From positions 1 to 63,662 of the forward strand of contig CASEMQ010000022.1 of the NCBI GenBank assembly GCA_949289005.1: 63,662 nucleotides of DNA, given 5' to 3'. The DNA comes from an uncultured Lentisphaeraceae bacterium. GTDB taxonomy: Bacteria; Verrucomicrobiota; Kiritimatiellia; RFP12; DVOR01. Position numbers and translations under genes: made by a program. Of this stretch, positions 1 to 8,194 are shown in pieces (position 1 is the stretch's first letter; each line of letters starts with the position of its first letter). The notes under the pieces are model-generated. The model was given only the letters and a program-made list of their open reading frames with translations, was not told the DNA's origin and made no database searches.

Positions 1-199
1 CGCCGCCCAAACCCGCGACCGAGCCCTGCGCCGCTTCATCGGCCGCACCCTCCTCGTCATCCCCGAGCACACACGCACCGGCCGATGCGAGGGCTGGAGC
101 GCCGAATATCTCCGTTGCCGCCTCCCCCACCCCGCCCCCCGCGGCCAACCCACCCCCTTCACCCCCGCCACGCTCGCCCCGGACGGCCTCCTCGCCTGA
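1..199 (+). CDS. C-terminal end of a probable MiaB/MtaB-type tRNA methylthiotransferase (partial)
   Basis: The frame is open from base 2 to a TGA at 197-199, about 65 residues, and its start lies outside the window. The segment RRFIGRTLLVIPE, then TGRCEGWSAEYLR, has the shape of the TRAM RNA-binding domain that ends radical-SAM tRNA methylthiotransferases: a Gly-Arg-x-Leu-x-Val strand followed by a G...GWS.EYLR.R strand. MtaB-type enzymes end this way. The radical-SAM core cannot be seen, so the assignment rests on the tail only. A perfect 22-bp terminator stem follows. Confidence 0.5.
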   Translation, partial: AAQTRDRALRRFIGRTLLVIPEHTRTGRCEGWSAEYLRCRLPHPAPRGQPTPFTPATLAPDGLLA

Positions 200-209
200 C
201 GCGACAGGC

Positions 210-257
210 GCACGAAAAAGGGAAGGAACCCGTGCGGGTTCCTTCCCTTTTTCGTGC
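210..257. terminator. Bidirectional intrinsic terminator
   Basis: A perfect 22-bp inverted repeat (210-231 and 236-257) encloses a 4-nt loop. Each arm carries a run of A or T next to a GC-rich core (ggaaggaaccc), so both strands give a hairpin followed by a U tract. It lies between the convergent methylthiotransferase tail and clpB and should end both transcripts. Confidence 0.9.
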
Positions 258-275
258 ATCCTTCCGGCGGCCGGG

Positions 276-2804
276 TCAGACCTCGACGGTGGAGCCGGGC
301 GGGTACTTGCCGGCGATGATGGCGCGGGCGATGGGCGTCTCCAGGATGCGCTGGATGGCGCGTTTGAGGGGGCGTGCGCCGAAGTCGGGGTCGTAGCCTT
401 CCTCGATGATGGCCTGCTTGGTCTTGTCGGAGACTTTGAGGGTGAGCTCCTGTTCGGCCAGGCGGGCGGCGAGGTCCTTGAGCTGCAGGTCGACGATCTT
501 CGTGAGGCTCTCTTTGGAGAGGGGCTTGAAGATGAGGGTCTCGTCGATGCGGTTGAGGAACTCGGGCGGGAACTTGCCCTTGAGGAGGTTGGCGACCAGC
601 TCGCGCACCTTGGACTCGCCCTCGGTCTTCTCGGCGCCGGCGATGAGGTCGGAGCCCAGGTTGGAGGTCATGATGATGATGGTGTTCTTGAAGGAGACGG
701 TCGTGCCCTTGTTGTCCGTCAGGCGGCCATCGTCAAAGACCTGGAGGAAGAGCTTGAAGACGTCGGGGTGGGCCTTCTCGATCTCGTCGAGCAAGACGAC
801 GCTGTAGGGTTTGCGGCGGACGGCCTCGGTAAGCTGGCCGCCTTCCTCGTAGCCGACGTAGCCGGGAGGCGCACCGACGAGGCGGCTGACGCTGTGGCGC
901 TCCATGTACTCGGACATGTCGATGCGCGTCATCGCGTCGCGGCTGTCGAAGAGCTGCTCGGCGAGCACGCGCGCCAGCTCCGTCTTGCCCACGCCGGTGG
1001 GGCCCAGGAAGAGGAAGGCGCCGATCGGTTTCTGGCGGTTGCGGATGCCGGCCCGGGCGCGAAGCACGGCGTCGGCCACGGCGTCGACGGCCTCGTCCTG
1101 GCCGATGACCTTGGCCTTGATGGCATCGGCCAGGCGCAGAAGTTTCTCGCGCTCGCCCTCGATCAGTTTGGTCACGGGAATGCCGGACCAGCGGCTGACG
1201 GCCTCGGCGATTTCCTCAGGGCCGACGACCTCGCGGAGCATGGCCTCGGCGTCGTTCTTGGCGGCGGCCTTGAGCTGCTTCTCCAGGTCGGGGATTGTCT
1301 TGTACTGCAATTCGCCGGCCTTGGCGTAGTCATACTTCCGCTGGGCCAACTCGAGTTCGTGGCGGGCGGTGTCGAGTTTGGCGCGCAGGTCTTTGCTGGC
1401 CTCGTGCGCCTTCTTCTCCTCCTGCCATTTGGCCGTGAGGGCATCGGCCTTGGATTTTTCGTCGGCCAATTCCTTGCGGAGTTCCTCGAGGCGTTTCTTG
1501 GAGGCGTCGTCCTTTTCCTTGGCCAGGGCGGCCTCCTCGATTTCCAGGCGCATGACCTTGCGGCTGAGCTCGTCGAGTTCCGCGGGCATGGAGTCCATCT
1601 CGGTACGGATGGCGGCGCAGGCCTCGTCGAGCAGGTCGATGGCCTTGTCGGGCAGGAAGCGGTCCTGGATGTAGCGGTCGCTCAGGACGGCGGCGTTGAC
1701 GAGCGCCGTGTCGAGGATGCGGACGTTGTGGTGCGCCTCGAAACGCTCCTTCAGGCCGCGCAGGATGCTGACGGTGTCCTCCACCGTGGGGGGCGCGACC
1801 ATGACGGGCTGGAAGCGGCGCTCCAACGCCTTGTCCTTCTCCATGTAGAGGCGATGCTCGGCCAGCGTCGTCGCGCCGATGCAGTGCAGCTCGCCGCGCG
1901 CCAACATCGGCTTGAGCATGTTGCCCGCGTCGCTGGAGCCTTCCGTCTTGCCGGCGCCGACAATGGTGTGGATCTCGTCGATGAAGAGGATGATGCGCCC
2001 CTCGCTCGCCTTGATTTCCTTCAAGACGGCTTTCAGGCGCTCCTCAAAGTCGCCGCGATATTTCGCGCCCGCCATCAACGCCGTCATGTCCAGCGCGAAA
2101 ATGGTGCGATCCTTCAGTCCCTCGGGCACGTCGCCGCGCACGATGCGCTGCGCCAGCCCCTCGACGATGGCCGTCTTGCCGACGCCGGGCTCGCCGATGA
2201 GCACGGGGTTGTTCTTCGTCTTGCGCGACAGGATGCGAATCACGTCGCGAATCTCGGTGTCGCGGCCAATCACGGGGTCCAGTTTCCCCTTGCGGGCCAA
2301 TTCCACCAGATCCGTGCCGTATTTCTTCAGCGCCTCGTAGCTTTCCTCGGGGTTGTCGCTCGTGATGCGCTGGTTGCCGCGCACCTCCTTCAGGGCCGTG
2401 AGCAACGCGGGCTCGCCCAGCCCCAGGTCGCGCAACAGCTTCATGCGGTTGACCATCGCCAACAGCACGTGCTCGATGGAGACATACGCGTCGCCCATCT
2501 TCTTGGCGCGGTCGAAGGCATCGACCAACACCTCCTGCAACCCTTGCGAGACGTAGACCTTGTTGGCCTCCATCGCGCCCGTGACGCGCGGCAGACGATC
2601 CATCGCCTCGGCCACGCGCGCCCGCGCCACCTCCGGCGACACGCCGCACTTCTCCAGCAAACTCCCCGCCAAACCCTTCTCCTGGGTCAGCAAGGCCCAA
2701 AGCAAATGCTCCGGCTCCACCGTCTGCTGCTGACGGCGAATGCCCTCCTGTTGCGCCAGCGTCAATGCCTCGCGCAACCGTTCCGTCATCTGATTCATGT
2801 CCAT
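276..2804 (-). CDS. clpB: ATP-dependent disaggregase ClpB
   Basis: Hsp104/ClpB hexameric AAA+ chaperone that threads aggregated proteins through its pore together with DnaK in the cytoplasm. The start at 2804 ([10 protein letters not shown]) is chosen because AAGGAGG sits just upstream, giving 842 aa, the normal family size. In order: Clp N-terminal repeat domain (1-145), first AAA domain with Walker A GEPGVGKT near residue 204 and the [13 protein letters not shown]alker B region, a long charged coiled-coil middle domain (about 395-530), and a second AAA domain with GPTGVGKT near 603 and [25 protein letters not shown] pore loop is present. I see no CIRCE element upstream, so heat control, if any, is by another route. 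Transcription ends at the perfect stem at 210-257. Confidence 0.97.
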   Translation of the reverse strand: MDMNQMTERLREALTLAQQEGIRRQQQTVEPEHLLWALLTQEKGLAGSLLEKCGVSPEVARARVAEAMDRLPRVTGAMEANKVYVSQGLQEVLVDAFDRAKKMGDAYVSIEHVLLAMVNRMKLLRDLGLGEPALLTALKEVRGNQRITSDNPEESYEALKKYGTDLVELARKGKLDPVIGRDTEIRDVIRILSRKTKNNPVLIGEPGVGKTAIVEGLAQRIVRGDVPEGLKDRTIFALDMTALMAGAKYRGDFEERLKAVLKEIKASEGRIILFIDEIHTIVGAGKTEGSSDAGNMLKPMLARGELHCIGATTLAEHRLYMEKDKALERRFQPVMVAPPTVEDTVSILRGLKERFEAHHNVRILDTALVNAAVLSDRYIQDRFLPDKAIDLLDEACAAIRTEMDSMPAELDELSRKVMRLEIEEAALAKEKDDASKKRLEELRKELADEKSKADALTAKWQEEKKAHEASKDLRAKLDTARHELELAQRKYDYAKAGELQYKTIPDLEKQLKAAAKNDAEAMLREVVGPEEIAEAVSRWSGIPVTKLIEGEREKLLRLADAIKAKVIGQDEAVDAVADAVLRARAGIRNRQKPIGAFLFLGPTGVGKTELARVLAEQLFDSRDAMTRIDMSEYMERHSVSRLVGAPPGYVGYEEGGQLTEAVRRKPYSVVLLDEIEKAHPDVFKLFLQVFDDGRLTDNKGTTVSFKNTIIIMTSNLGSDLIAGAEKTEGESKVRELVANLLKGKFPPEFLNRIDETLIFKPLSKESLTKIVDLQLKDLAARLAEQELTLKVSDKTKQAIIEEGYDPDFGARPLKRAIQRILETPIARAIIAGKYPPGSTVEV

Positions 2805-3115
2805 AAGTGAAGTCCTCCTTGCCGGGACACGCGTGCCCGACGCCTTCCTTTGCAACCGCCGTGCCAATCCCCGCCGCACGCCCCGAAACGCCCCACGCCA
2901 TGCCGCCACCCTGCCAATCGCCTGGCACACCCTGCCATCGCTGGCATAATGGCAAGACGGCAGTAAACAGAAAACAGTGGGCAGCGCGCCCGACAAGCGG
3001 GCGACAGGCCAATCCCCGCGCAGAGGACAGACGCGGCAGGGAGGGCGCGGCCCGGCCGGCGGAGCCACTGGGCCCCCCGCGCCGGATGCGTTCTTTGCGG
3101 TCCGAAGCGCGTGCG
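2805..3115. other. Intergenic region upstream of clpB
   Basis: No credible gene. It holds the clpB ribosome binding site at its left edge, a short palindromic stretch (gggacacgcgtgccc, 2822-2836) and one copy of the GAACAG/AAACAG repeat family (2955-2984). I could not pick a convincing clpB promoter. Confidence 0.5.
2955..2984 (+). repeat. GAACAG-type short dispersed repeat, copy 1
   Basis: The stretch agacggcagtaaacag followed by aaaacagtgggcag consists of spaced (A)AACAG units. Closely similar stretches occur at 48744-48770 and 51953-51979, always between genes. Confidence 0.5.
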
Positions 3116-4048
3116 TCACGCGTCGAAAGAAAGAATGGCCGCGCGGATGTCCGCCACCGTGCGCAGGTTCATCAGGTTGCCCCGCAAGGCGTTTGCCCCC
3201 GGCAATCCCTTGAAATAGCGGAAGAGATGTTTGCGGAAGGTCAGCACCGCCGCCTCGTCCGCCGAGAGCCGCGACACCGCGCGTTCCCGCGCCATCTCCC
3301 GGTAACGCAGCTCCAGCGCCAAGTGCCGCTCCGCCAACTCCCGCGGGTCAGGTCGCGCGAAGGCGAAGACCCCCGGGCTGTCCAGCGCCGCCCGCGCGAT
3401 GAGCAACGCCCGCACCCCCGTCGCGGCCATCGCCTCCGCGCTCGCGCGATCCGCCACCGAGCCATTGCCATAGACCGGCAACGCGCCGTCCGCCGCGGCC
3501 ACCGCCTCCGCCAACGTGCCCAGGTGGACCGTCCCCGCGTGCCCCTGCGAGGTGTAGCGCGCATGGAAGGTCACCGCCGCCGCGCCCGCGTCCCGCGCCC
3601 GCGCCACCGTCTCGCGCCACGTGTTCGCCTGCGGGTTCGGGCCCAGACGCGTCTTCAGCGTCACCGGCAGGCGCACCGCCCGCGCCACCGCCTCCACCAG
3701 ACGCCCCAACCGCGGCAAATCGCGCAGCAACGCCGCGCCCGCGCCCTGCGCCGTGATGCGCGGCACCGGGCAGCCCGCGTTGAGGTCAATCCCCGCGAAG
3801 CGCCCCGTCGCCTCCACGCGTCGCGCGGCCTCCGCCACGCGCGCCGGGTCGGCGCCATAGAGGTGCGCCCAGACGTGCCGCTCCTCCGGGAAAGTCTCCA
3901 ACAAAAACAACGTCTTCGCCGACCCCCGGCAGATGCCCTCGGCGTTGACCATCTCGGTGTACGTGCGCGCCGCGCCGAACGCCTCGCACAGCACCCGCAT
4001 GGGCGGCGTGGTGAACTCCGCCATCGGCGCCAGAAAAAGCGGCGGCAA
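3116..4048 (-). CDS. tRNA-dihydrouridine synthase (Dus family)
   Basis: FMN-dependent enzyme that reduces uridine in tRNA D-loops with NADPH. Visible Dus features: the first strand [32 protein letters not shown] with the catalytic Cys, [21 protein letters not shown], and the FMN phosphate-binding [11 protein letters not shown] start at 4048 (310 aa) is proposed because the first ATG (4024) would cut off the conserved PLFLAPM strand that contacts FMN; a G-rich stretch precedes the TTG. The C-terminal helical domain ([11 protein letters not shown]) is present. The subfamily (A, B or C) cannot be decided. No operon partner is evident. Confidence 0.9.
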   Translation of the reverse strand: MPPLFLAPMAEFTTPPMRVLCEAFGAARTYTEMVNAEGICRGSAKTLFLLETFPEERHVWAHLYGADPARVAEAARRVEATGRFAGIDLNAGCPVPRITAQGAGAALLRDLPRLGRLVEAVARAVRLPVTLKTRLGPNPQANTWRETVARARDAGAAAVTFHARYTSQGHAGTVHLGTLAEAVAAADGALPVYGNGSVADRASAEAMAATGVRALLIARAALDSPGVFAFARPDPRELAERHLALELRYREMARERAVSRLSADEAAVLTFRKHLFRYFKGLPGANALRGNLMNLRTVADIRAAILSFDA

Positions 4049-4253
4049 GCCCCCCGCTCCCGAACGCCCCGCGCCGGGACCGCAAAGACACGAACTTGGC
4101 GAGGGAGGCTGTGCGCTCCACCGGTCGCTACGCTCCCTGCCGCGCACACCTTCCTCGCCCAATTGTCTTTCCGAAAAAGTACCTCCGCACATCGACACAC
4201 CCGTCGCCCCGAATGGGGCGTTCCGTTTACCGCTCACGTCCCGCTGTCCACCT

Positions 4254-5537
4254 TTACCGCTTCCGCAGCCACCCAAAAGTCCCCCGCGGCGGGGGCGCCG
4301 GCTCGGCAGCCTCCTCCACCCGCGGCACGCCCGCGCCGACGGGAAGCGCCCGCTCCAATTCCTCGATGCGCCGCAACAGTTGCTCCTGCACGCGCGCGTT
4401 CTCGGCGTGCTCCGCCTCCCGCGCGGCACGCTCCCGTTCCAACGCCTGCACCGTCTCGCGCAACGTCTCGTCCAGCCGAAGCGAATCCAGCGTCTGCCGC
4501 TCGGCCTGCCCCAATTGCGCGCGCAGCTGCGTCTCGCGCCCCTCCAGCGCCACCAAGCGCTTCTGCAGCTCCGTCTCGCGGCCGCGCGCCGCCTCCAACG
4601 CCTGCTCCAACGCGTCGACCCGCGCCAAATCCTCGCGGCGCACCGCCGGGCGCGGCGCGACCCCGCGCAGGGCGCCCGCGCGCATCGCCTCGGGCGATTC
4701 CCCCGTCAGCCGGCGGATCTCGGCGATCCGGTCCGAGAACTGCGCCGAACGCTGTCGCGACAGGTCTCGCAGGCGCTCCACCAGGCGCTCCTCGTCCTCC
4801 TGCGCGCGCCGCAAGGCCTCCGCCTCGTGCGCGAGCACCGCGAAGAGCGCCTCGTCGGGGGTGCCGGCCTCCGCGGACGCCTCCTCCTTGGCCGTCGCCA
4901 ACGCCGTCTCCAACGACGCGATGCGCTGGCGCAATTCCCGCTCCCGCGCCGCGGCCGCCTCGGCCGCCTCCTGCGAGGCCGCCTGCAAATGCGTGTGCTC
5001 CAGGCGCAACCCCTCCAGTTGCCGCGCGAGCGCCTCGGCGTCCGTGGCGCCATCCAGCGCGAGTTCGCCCTGGCGCGCCTCCGCCTCGCGGCGCAACTCG
5101 TCGATGCGACGATCCTTCTGGCGCAACTCCCGCTCCAACAGCACCAGCCGCTGGCGCGTCGCCTCCAGCTCCTGGTCGTGCGCCTCGCCCACGCCCTCCA
5201 CCGTCAGCGGCAGATCCGTGCCCACGGGCTGCGCGTCGGGGTCGCGCGAGAGCATCGCGCCCTTGGGGAAACGCCCCTCCGCGAGCAAGCGCTCCGCGGC
5301 CGCCTTCGCGAGCGGCCCATAGGGCGCGCGGCCGGCCGCCACCACAAACCACGTCATCGCCAGCTCCGGCAGCGTCTCCGCCGGCACCCACGTCTCGCCG
5401 TCCGCCGAGATCGTGAACCCTGGCAGGATGGCGCCCTGCCCGGCCCACTGCGCCAACATCGCCGTGGGCACGTTGGTGTTGCGCACGGCGCCATCCGCGT
5501 CGCGCAACGCCCATCTCCGCGTGTCGGGCTCGGCCAC
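4254..5537 (-). CDS. GYF-like domain and long coiled-coil protein, function unknown
   Basis: 427 aa from a GTG at 5537, one base after the upstream gene's stop, with AAGGGGGAG as ribosome binding site. Residues 1-110 contain two short tryptophan-rich modules (RRWALRDADG...ETWVPAETLPEL, then MTWFVVAAGRAPYGPLAKAAAERLLAEG) resembling GYF_2/DUF4339-type domains. Residues 125-400 are almost pure charged heptad coiled coil rich in E, R, A and L. The end is PPPRGTFGWLRKR. No signal peptide or membrane segment. It is the third gene of an operon with a short coiled-coil protein and a lipoprotein, so a scaffold joining cytoplasm and envelope is conceivable, but that is a guess. Confidence 0.75.
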   Translation of the reverse strand: MAEPDTRRWALRDADGAVRNTNVPTAMLAQWAGQGAILPGFTISADGETWVPAETLPELAMTWFVVAAGRAPYGPLAKAAAERLLAEGRFPKGAMLSRDPDAQPVGTDLPLTVEGVGEAHDQELEATRQRLVLLERELRQKDRRIDELRREAEARQGELALDGATDAEALARQLEGLRLEHTHLQAASQEAAEAAAARERELRQRIASLETALATAKEEASAEAGTPDEALFAVLAHEAEALRRAQEDEERLVERLRDLSRQRSAQFSDRIAEIRRLTGESPEAMRAGALRGVAPRPAVRREDLARVDALEQALEAARGRETELQKRLVALEGRETQLRAQLGQAERQTLDSLRLDETLRETVQALERERAAREAEHAENARVQEQLLRRIEELERALPVGAGVPRVEEAAEPAPPPRGTFGWLRKR

Positions 5538-5538
5538 C

Positions 5539-5796
5539 TCACTCCCCCTTCTCGGCACGCGCCACGCGCACGGCCTCGGCGGCCTCCTCGCGCACGCCAA
5601 AGACCGCGTCGTCGGCCTCCAACGTGCGAATCATCGCCGCCCGCAGACGCTCGCGCATCAATTCCATCTCGGCCTGGGCATTCACCAAGGCCGCCTTGGC
5701 CACCACCAGCTCCCGCTCCCAACGCTGGCGCATCTGCGCCAGTTCCTCGCGCAGGCGCGCATTCTCCGCGCGCAACGCCTCCAATTCATCGCTCAT
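5539..5796 (-). CDS. Small coiled-coil protein
   Basis: 85 aa, nearly one continuous amphipathic helix (SDELEALRAENARLREELAQ, then regular Leu/Met heptads). A GAGGA lies about 10 nt before the ATG. It sits 21 nt after the lipoprotein gene, and one base separates its stop from the GTG of the next gene, so the two coiled-coil proteins are translationally linked and may pair with each other. Family not recognised. Confidence 0.7.
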   Translation of the reverse strand: MSDELEALRAENARLREELAQMRQRWERELVVAKAALVNAQAEMELMRERLRAAMIRTLEADDAVFGVREEAAEAVRVARAEKGE

Positions 5797-5817
5797 GTCC
5801 GTGTCCTCTTCTTTGTC

Positions 5818-6546
5818 TCAAAACGCGCTTCGCGCGCCCAACGGCGCGGTCCGGATCTGCCCGGCCTCTTGGCGGACGGCCGCGTCGCCCGGCGCCAAAG
5901 CCTCCGCGGCGCGCAACGCCTGCGCCTTGCGCGCCGCGTCGCCGGCCTCGTTGTACAGCTTGGCCGCCAAGAGCGCCGCCTCGGCGTTGCGCGTCCCGTT
6001 CGCGCAACGGGCCGCCTCGTTCGCCGCGGCGATCAGCCGCCCCGTGTCGTAAAGCCCCTTGACGCCAAGCCGCCACCGCGCCACCGTGTCGTCGTGCAAC
6101 GCCGGCGTGCCATGCTGCAACTTCGCGCGAAGCAGATTGTAACGCGTGCGCTGCGGCTGCGCCCAGGCCGACGTCTCCAAATCGTAAAGCCAATCCGCCG
6201 CGTAAGGCGCGCGCAACGTCTCGGCCAACGTCAGCTCCGCGTCCGCCCGCGCGGCAACGTCCCAATCCTCGCGCTGCTCCGCCCACGCGTCCAGGAACCG
6301 GCGCAGCTCGCCCCGTTGCGTGTCCTCCGCCAACGCCATGCGCAACTCCAGCGTCCGCCGCCACAGCCGCGCCTGCGGCACGTTGTACGTATCCGCCCGC
6401 GCCACCAGCGCTCGCGCCCGCGGGAAATCCCCCACCGCAAACGCCGAATAGGCACGCGCCCGGATCCGGGCATCCGCCTCGACGTCCGTCGTCCGCACGC
6501 ACCCCGCCAACAACGCGCCCAACGCCAGAACCAAACCAAGCCTCAT
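5818..6546 (-). CDS. Lipoprotein with alpha-helical repeat-like body
   Basis: 242 aa. The N-terminus MRLGLVLALGALLAGC is a signal peptide ending in a lipobox (LAGC), so the mature protein would be lipid-anchored at Cys16. The rest is Ala/Arg/Leu-rich and helical, with TPR-like spacing (AYSAFAVGDFPRARALVARAD, NEAARCANGTRNAEAALLAAKLYNEAGD). AAGGAAGG precedes the ATG at 6546. First gene of the operon with the two coiled-coil proteins. No enzyme motif is seen. Confidence 0.75.
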   Translation of the reverse strand: MRLGLVLALGALLAGCVRTTDVEADARIRARAYSAFAVGDFPRARALVARADTYNVPQARLWRRTLELRMALAEDTQRGELRRFLDAWAEQREDWDVAARADAELTLAETLRAPYAADWLYDLETSAWAQPQRTRYNLLRAKLQHGTPALHDDTVARWRLGVKGLYDTGRLIAAANEAARCANGTRNAEAALLAAKLYNEAGDAARKAQALRAAEALAPGDAAVRQEAGQIRTAPLGARSAF

Positions 6547-6717
6547 CGCCACTCGCCTTCCTTCCGTTCCGCTTTCGCTTCGCAACAACGCCCCTACTAT
6601 ACCAAAACTCCGCCCCGCCCACCGCACGCCAAACGCACCCGCGGCAATGCACGGGGATGTTTGCCCGGGCGCCGCGGACGTTCGCGGGCCTTGGCGGATC
6701 GCCGGCCGCGCCCGGGC

Positions 6718-6880
6718 TTGTCGATAACTTTCGCAAACCCGTTGAAAACCTGTTGAATACGGGCCGGGCCAAAGCGGCCCCAAATCCCCTTTTTCAATCA
6801 GGGAGCGGGGTCATTTCCCGGGATACGCCGTACCTCGGGTCGAGACACGCCGTCTCCCACCCCGGGACACGCCGTGTCCC
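6718..6880 (+). repeat. Dispersed intergenic repeat family A, copy 1
   Basis: It begins with tgtcgataactttcgc and the shared core GTTGAAAACCTGTTGAAT, then a variable GC-rich spacer, tttttcaatc, ggggtcatttcccgg, and a series of short palindromic modules around ACGCCGT (for example GGGACACGCCGTGTCCC at 6863-6879). Homologous copies are at 48918-49078 (same strand) and 61381-61520 (opposite strand). It has no coding capacity and fills most of the 600-bp gap between 6546 and 7144. Confidence 0.8.
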
Positions 6881-7069
6881 CGAACGCACCGTCGCGCGTT
6901 TTCCAACCACGCCCGCAAGGTTTTCGACAGGCCTGCCGCCCCGGGCACCTTCCCCGCGCGTCGCGCGACGGTCGCTTGACAGGGTGCGGGGGATATGCCA
7001 TCCTATTGCCCATCCATCGCCGCCCAAAGTCCGCGGGCGCGGATTTTTTGCGTGACGGGCCAGAAACGC

Positions 7070-7098
7070 TTGCACCAAACGGAATGGCTTGGTATCAT
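7070..7098 (+). promoter_or_regulatory. Sigma-70-type promoter for the 7144 gene
   Basis: TTGCAC (7070-7075), 17-nt spacer, TATCAT (7093-7098) with TGG directly before the -10. The start of transcription would be near 7105, giving a leader of about 40 nt. Confidence 0.75.
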
Positions 7099-7143
7099 AT
7101 GGATAGATGATTGTTTGCCGTCCTTCAAGAAGGGAGCACAGTA

Positions 7144-8151
7144 ATGGTTCGGAATGCGATGTTTTCGGTGGTGCTTGGCGCGTTGGCGTTGGGCGCGGCG
7201 CCTTTGGTTGCCCAGGAGGAGGCGCCGGCGCCGAAGCCGTTGCGCTTTGACCCCATGGTCAAGGTCATGGAGCTGGACAAGGGCGAGCGCCTGCTCGTGA
7301 CGTTGCCCGGTGCGCAGGAGCCGGTGGAGGCCATCGCCTACAAGGCCTATCCCTACGGCTCGCGCTTCGAGGCGGCCAAAGGCACCACCTTCCGCGTGCT
7401 CTTCTCCAACCTCACCTATGCCATCGTCCGCGGGCCGGCGGTCTTCGTGCCGCGCGCGAACGACCAGTGGCGCAAGGTGATCCTGGACGCGCAGAAGGGC
7501 GACTTCAACATGCGCGTGGACGAACGCACGCTCCCCGGGCAATTCGAGGTGGTCACCCCCTTGGGCACCTTCACGAGCATGCACGGCATGTCCAAGCTGC
7601 ACATCGGCGACATCGCCAAGGACAAGGCCATCGACAAGGACGATTTCTCCTTCCGCACCCTCGCGGGCGATGCCGTCTTCAAGGGCCTCCACTACAACAT
7701 GAACGGCCTGACGCAGGCCAACGCCTTCTCCTCCGCCGACACCAAGGGGTTGCAGACCTCCACCCTCATGGGGCGCTTGGGTGAGGTGAAGATGGACATC
7801 CCCTCCGGCAACGGCGCCTCCACGCCCTTCTCGCTGACGCCCGGCTCCTCCGTCCAAATCACCCGCGCCAAGGCGCGCGGCTCCGACAACTGGGTCGTCT
7901 CCGTCCTCACCCTCTATGCCAACGGCCAAGCCAAGAACTACTTCTGCTACGTCGAAAACCGCGGCGAGGGCTACAGCACCGGCGAGCTCATCGCCGAGGT
8001 GCTCCCCGAAGACAGCCTCCTGGACGAGAACGGCGACCCGCTCGAGAACGCCGCGGGCGGCGAGGGCGAAAGCGCCGCGGATGCCAACGTGGGCGCCGGC
8101 GAGGCCATCCCCGACGAATTGAGCGACTTTGACGACGGCATGCTCCTCTGA
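7144..8151 (+). CDS. Secreted protein with FecR-like beta segment, function unknown
   Basis: 335 aa. The ATG at 7144 is chosen over an earlier TTG at 7111 because it follows AAGAAGGGA and starts a good signal peptide ([24 protein letters not shown]). The mature part is beta-rich: GSRFEAAKGTTFRVLFSNLTYAIVRGPAVFV resembles the FecR-type 'value, threshold, potential' strand pattern. The C-terminus is very acidic (EDSLLDENGDPLENAAGGEGES). The next gene follows after 43 nt and probably shares the promoter at 7070-7098. I cannot name the family with confidence. Confidence 0.65.
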   Translation: MVRNAMFSVVLGALALGAAPLVAQEEAPAPKPLRFDPMVKVMELDKGERLLVTLPGAQEPVEAIAYKAYPYGSRFEAAKGTTFRVLFSNLTYAIVRGPAVFVPRANDQWRKVILDAQKGDFNMRVDERTLPGQFEVVTPLGTFTSMHGMSKLHIGDIAKDKAIDKDDFSFRTLAGDAVFKGLHYNMNGLTQANAFSSADTKGLQTSTLMGRLGEVKMDIPSGNGASTPFSLTPGSSVQITRAKARGSDNWVVSVLTLYANGQAKNYFCYVENRGEGYSTGELIAEVLPEDSLLDENGDPLENAAGGEGESAADANVGAGEAIPDELSDFDDGMLL

Positions 8152-8194
8152 CAGAGCCTGCCGCCCCTGAACACAACCAAGACAACGCAACACC

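Noticed and set aside
2805..3000. CIRCE or other heat-shock operator upstream of clpB
   Set aside because: No TTAGCACTC-N9-GAGTGCTAA or close variant was found. The small hairpin at 28812-28829 near rpoD has gagtg arms but the wrong spacing.
4234..5514. Second long minus-strand frame overlapping the GYF/coiled-coil gene
   Set aside because: Its product is an Ala/Gly/Arg string without structure, whereas the chosen frame has heptads, a ribosome binding site and operon spacing.
6718..6880. Insertion sequence at repeat family A
   Set aside because: No transposase frame, no terminal inverted repeats and no target-site duplication could be seen; it is kept as a non-coding repeat.
7111..7143. Earlier TTG start for the 7144 gene
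   Set aside because: It would overlap the expected transcription start and put extra residues before a clean signal peptide; the ATG has the better ribosome binding site.
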